64,000 bases of DNA, from positions 1,736,001 through 1,800,000 of the forward strand of contig NZ_JAIGNN010000001.1 of assembly GCF_019711565.1 (NCBI RefSeq), in the 5' to 3' direction. The translations under genes were made by a program, and so were the position numbers. The notes under the pieces are model-generated. The model worked only from the letters and a program-made list of their open reading frames with translations, was not told the origin of the DNA and made no database searches. The stretch comes from Qipengyuania proteolytica. GTDB lineage: Bacteria > Pseudomonadota > Alphaproteobacteria > Sphingomonadales > Sphingomonadaceae. Positions 61,164 to 64,000 of the stretch are shown here, piece after piece; position 1 is the first letter of the stretch, and each line of letters begins with the position of its first letter.

Positions 61164-62530
61164 TGGCCAGCGAGAAACCCAAGCTGCTGATCGTCGAAGA
61201 TGACGAGGGGCTGCAGGCACAGCTCAAATGGGCCTACGAGGACTTCGACGTGGTCATCGCCGGCACGCGCGAGGCTGCACTTGCTGCCTTGCGCGCGGAG
61301 GAGCCGACCGTGGTGACGCTCGATCTCGGACTGCCGCCCGATCCCGATGGGACGACGGAAGGTTTTGCCGTGCTCGACGCGATCATGGCGATGAAGCCCG
61401 ATACCAAGGTCATCGTGGCATCGGGGCATGGCGCGCGTGAGAGCGCGCTACAGGCGATCGAACGCGGCGCCTACGACTTCTACCAGAAGCCCGTCGATAT
61501 CGATACGCTGGGGCTGATCGTCGAGCGCGCCCTGAGTCTACACCGGATCGAGGAAGAGAACCGCCGTCTCGCCGAAAAGGTGGGCGAGGACAAGACGGTG
61601 CTTGGATCGATGGTGACGGCCGCGCCGGAGATGGCGAAAGTCGCGCGCACGATCGAACGGGTCGCCCCGACCAATGTCTCGGTCATGCTCCTGGGCGCCA
61701 GCGGGACGGGTAAGGAACTGCTGGCCAAGGGCCTGCACGAGGCGAGCGACCGCCGGAAGGGCGCTTTCATCGCGATCAACTGTGCGGCGATCCCCGAAAA
61801 CCTGCTCGAAAGCGAACTTTTCGGTCACGAGAAGGGCGCGTTCACCGGCGCGGTGAAGACCAATGAGGGCAAGATCGAGCTCGCCGATGGCGGGACGCTG
61901 TTCCTCGACGAGGTCGGCGATATCCCGCTGCCCCTGCAGGTGAAATTGCTTCGCTTCCTGCAGGAGCGGACCATCGAGCGGATCGGTGGCCGCAAGCCGA
62001 TTGCCGTCGACACGCGGATTGTCTGTGCAACCCATCAGGATCTCGAGGCGATGATCGGCGAGGGGACTTTCCGCGAGGATCTGTTCTATCGCCTCGCCGA
62101 AATCGTGGTGAAGGTGCCCACGCTCGCAGAACGTCCCGGCGATGCGGTGCTGCTAGCAAAGACGTTCCTCGGGAAATTCGCGCAGGAAATGAATCCGCAG
62201 GTGAAAGGCTTTGCACCCGATGCCCTTGCCGCTATCGACGGATGGGGCTGGCCGGGCAATGTGCGCGAACTTGAAAACCGCGTGAAGCGCGCTGTCATCA
62301 TGGCCGACGGCAAGCTTATCACGGCGGACGACCTCGATCTTGCATCGGGCGACGATGACGGATCGGATCTCGCGCTCAATCTCAAGACGGCGCGCGAGCA
62401 GGCGGACCGGCGCATGATCCGGCAGGCGCTTGCGCGCAGCGAGGGCAACATCTCCAACACGGCCAAGCTGCTCGGCATCAGCCGCCCGACGCTTTACGAC
62501 CTCCTCAAGCAGTATGACCTCCACGCGTGA
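61160..62530 (+). CDS. prsR: XrtA/PEP-CTERM system response regulator PrsR (sigma-54 activator)
   Basis: A 456-residue NtrC-type regulator. Receiver domain with acceptor Asp near residue 54 (VVTLDLGLPPDPDG), AAA+ domain with Walker A (GASGTGKELLAK), the sigma-54-contact GAFTGA loop (GHEKGAFTGAVKTNEGK near 227), and a Fis-type HTH (about 412-456, SEGNISNTAKLLGISRPTLY). It therefore needs RpoN and would switch on PEP-CTERM and exopolysaccharide genes when phosphorylated by PrsK. It overlaps the TPR lipoprotein gene by 17 bases. Confidence 0.92.
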   Translation: MMASEKPKLLIVEDDEGLQAQLKWAYEDFDVVIAGTREAALAALRAEEPTVVTLDLGLPPDPDGTTEGFAVLDAIMAMKPDTKVIVASGHGARESALQAIERGAYDFYQKPVDIDTLGLIVERALSLHRIEEENRRLAEKVGEDKTVLGSMVTAAPEMAKVARTIERVAPTNVSVMLLGASGTGKELLAKGLHEASDRRKGAFIAINCAAIPENLLESELFGHEKGAFTGAVKTNEGKIELADGGTLFLDEVGDIPLPLQVKLLRFLQERTIERIGGRKPIAVDTRIVCATHQDLEAMIGEGTFREDLFYRLAEIVVKVPTLAERPGDAVLLAKTFLGKFAQEMNPQVKGFAPDALAAIDGWGWPGNVRELENRVKRAVIMADGKLITADDLDLASGDDDGSDLALNLKTAREQADRRMIRQALARSEGNISNTAKLLGISRPTLYDLLKQYDLHA

Positions 62531-64000
62531 TCGCCTCCTTGGCGGTCTGATCGCAGCGCTGGCGTTGGTCTCGCTGGCCGGCTGCGATCGCGATGGCGCG
62601 CAGCAGACACCGGTCGAGCGGGCGCGGGCCGCGATTGCGTCGGGCGATCCGGAAGATGCGCGGATCATTCTCGAGCGCGCCCTGAGCGAGGGCGTCTCCG
62701 AGGCGGACGTCGCCGCATACCTTGGCGAAGCCGCTCTGGCGGTCGGAAATCTCGATGAAGCCGCACGCTGGCTTACCGGCGAGCGGTTCTCCGACGAGAC
62801 CAGGGCGCTCGGTTTCCGCATGCTCGGTCGGTTGCGCATTGCGCAGGGTGACCTTCCTGCCGCGGGGCAGGCCTACGACAAGTCCTACGCCGCCGATCCC
62901 GACAACGCGGAGTTATGGGTCGATATCGGGAGGCTTCGTTATAGCGGCGGCGAGCAGATCCAGGCACTCGAAGCGGCGGAAAGGGCTGTCCAGCTCGATC
63001 CCGGCAGCGCCTCGGCGCTGCGCTTTCGCGGCCAGCTGGCCCGCGATGCCGAGGGGATGGTCCCTGGTGCTGGCTGGTTCGCAAGGGCGCTGGAAGCGAA
63101 CCCCGCCGATCTCGACCTGCGGGTCGAATACGCTGCAACCCTAGGGGATGCAGGGCAGGCGCGAGAGGCGCTTGTAGTGTTGCGAGAGGGGGATGGCTGG
63201 GCGGCTACCACGCCTAAAGGGCTTTACGTCCAGGCTGTGATCGCGGCCCGGGGCGGGAATTTCCTGCTCGCCCGTGAGCTTCTCCAGCGCTCCGGTCTCG
63301 ACAAGGCGGGCATGCCGTCGGCCATGATGCTATCCGGCATCATCGATCTCGAATCCGAGAATTTCGCCAGCGCGGCGCAGATGCTCGATCGGCTCTATCG
63401 GCAGCAGCCCGATAATGGGCGCGTGGTCGACCTTTTCGCCCGGGCGTTGATGATGAGCGGCAGCGAGCGTGAACTCGTCCATCGCTTCGCCGGTCGCGCG
63501 GCCAGCCCGGCCGGATCGACATATTTGCGGGTCTTGGTCGGGCGTGCGCTCGAGGCGCTCGGCGATCGCAAGGCTGCAGGCTATTTTCTCGATCTTGCCG
63601 CGCTTGGTGAGAATGGCCTCGCCGTCCTCCCTTCTGACGCGCCGGAAGGGGCGACAGACGGGGAGAGCGCCACAGGACCGGAAATGCGCGATTTCGTCCG
63701 CTCTGCACTGACGCAGCGGCGTGCCGGCGCGGCAGTGCTCAGCGCCCGCGATTTCGTCCGGCGCTATCCCGGCTCGGCGGACGCCTATGGCATGCTCGGG
63801 GACGCGGAGATTGCGCTGGGCAACAAGAGCGCGGCGCTGCAGGCCTATCTTCAGGCGGCCAAGGTTCGCAGGCCGTGGGCGCTTACCGTGCGGCTCGCAG
63901 GCAGCCAGCCCGACCCGGCGGCAGTCCGCAAGCTGATCGAGCAATACGTGCGCGACAACCCGGCGAATGGCGAAGCGGCTGCGATCCTGGCCGATGCCTA
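62514..64000 (+). CDS. TPR-repeat lipoprotein of the XrtA/PEP-CTERM locus (3' end outside window)
   Basis: The frame from ATG 62514 stays open to the window edge (about 495 residues seen). It begins with a lipobox (ALVSLAGC, Cys at 24) and continues as Ala/Leu-rich helical TPR repeats, for example GRLRIAQGDLPAAGQAYDKS, AADPDNAELWVDIGRL, ERAVQLDPGSASALRF and the later NPANGEAAAILADA. Its place directly after prsR suggests the periplasmic TPR protein (PrsT-like) of exosortase loci, possibly an assembly scaffold for exopolysaccharide. The missing C-terminus prevents a firmer call. Confidence 0.8.
   Translation, partial: MTSTRDRLLGGLIAALALVSLAGCDRDGAQQTPVERARAAIASGDPEDARIILERALSEGVSEADVAAYLGEAALAVGNLDEAARWLTGERFSDETRALGFRMLGRLRIAQGDLPAAGQAYDKSYAADPDNAELWVDIGRLRYSGGEQIQALEAAERAVQLDPGSASALRFRGQLARDAEGMVPGAGWFARALEANPADLDLRVEYAATLGDAGQAREALVVLREGDGWAATTPKGLYVQAVIAARGGNFLLARELLQRSGLDKAGMPSAMMLSGIIDLESENFASAAQMLDRLYRQQPDNGRVVDLFARALMMSGSERELVHRFAGRAASPAGSTYLRVLVGRALEALGDRKAAGYFLDLAALGENGLAVLPSDAPEGATDGESATGPEMRDFVRSALTQRRAGAAVLSARDFVRRYPGSADAYGMLGDAEIALGNKSAALQAYLQAAKVRRPWALTVRLAGSQPDPAAVRKLIEQYVRDNPANGEAAAILADA

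Noticed and set aside
1..64000. CRISPR arrays, insertion sequences, integrases, toxin-antitoxin pairs and phage genes
   Set aside because: Looked for direct-repeat arrays, transposase motifs and typical small paired genes on both strands and saw none I could support.

Overview
The window looks like a chromosomal segment of a Sphingomonadales alphaproteobacterium, most likely Erythrobacteraceae. This rests on overall high GC, alphaproteobacterial-type tRNAs, the gene orders mfd-sdhE-recG, zapA-6S RNA-5-formyl-THF cyclo-ligase and tkt-gap-pgk-fba, a branched-chain 2-oxoacid dehydrogenase operon, a ScfR-type regulator divergent from aceA, and an XrtA/PEP-CTERM exopolysaccharide regulatory block. 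No transposase, phage gene, CRISPR array or replication origin was seen. No gene-free stretch exceeds about 300 bases; the longest gaps (1510-1787, 7335-7540, 12038-12290) hold a diverged repeat and small dyads.

Layout. 1-76 is the 3' end of secA. 94-1509: a GNAT acetyltransferase and a TSUP permease. 1.6-12.2 kb is an accessory-looking stretch with visibly more A+T-containing codons than its surroundings and three copies of a diverged repeat. It holds a complete RND tripartite efflux operon (1788-7334), then a divergent module of exported truncated globin and DUF3034 barrel against an amicyanin-like cupredoxin and a membrane GGDEF-EAL enzyme (7541-12037). 12.3-15.5 kb: DUF2490 protein, Ca/Na antiporter, OmpW-like porin and a probable iota-class carbonic anhydrase. 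15.7-19.9 kb: four two-component genes. 20-30.5 kb: tRNA-Asn, nadK, an EAL protein with a degenerate GGDEF half, mfd, sdhE, recG, an ABC1 kinase, a low-Mr tyrosine phosphatase and an entericidin-like peptide.

30.6-36.3 kb: tRNA-Pro, thyA, the bkd operon (E1 alpha, E1 beta, E2), a shortened YdeI/DUF1801 gene and tRNA-Asp. 36.4-38 kb: DUF2842, 5-formyl-THF cyclo-ligase, 6S RNA, zapA and a small coiled-coil gene. 38-43.8 kb: a central-carbon operon (tkt, gap, pgk, PaaI thioesterase, class I aldolase). 43.8-49.7 kb: thiE, an L,D-transpeptidase, an M23 peptidase, efp, an unknown gene, an inositol-monophosphatase family gene and tRNA-Leu. 49.8-57.5 kb: a membrane protein, an SLC13 permease, an M20 amidohydrolase, aceA divergent from a ScfR regulator, and small proteins. 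57.7 kb to the end: PEP-CTERM/XrtA sugar transferase, PrsK, PrsR and a TPR lipoprotein cut by the window edge.

The most interesting candidate system is 7541-12037. A putative extracytoplasmic haem protein, an outer-membrane barrel and a type I copper protein are divergently arranged around a 93-bp control region, with the cupredoxin translationally coupled to a membrane cyclic-di-GMP enzyme. This suggests envelope redox, copper or gas status being converted into a second-messenger signal. Other notable points are the iota carbonic anhydrase call, a ZauP-like partner upstream of zapA, and a hairpin hiding the ribosome-binding site of the L,D-transpeptidase gene.
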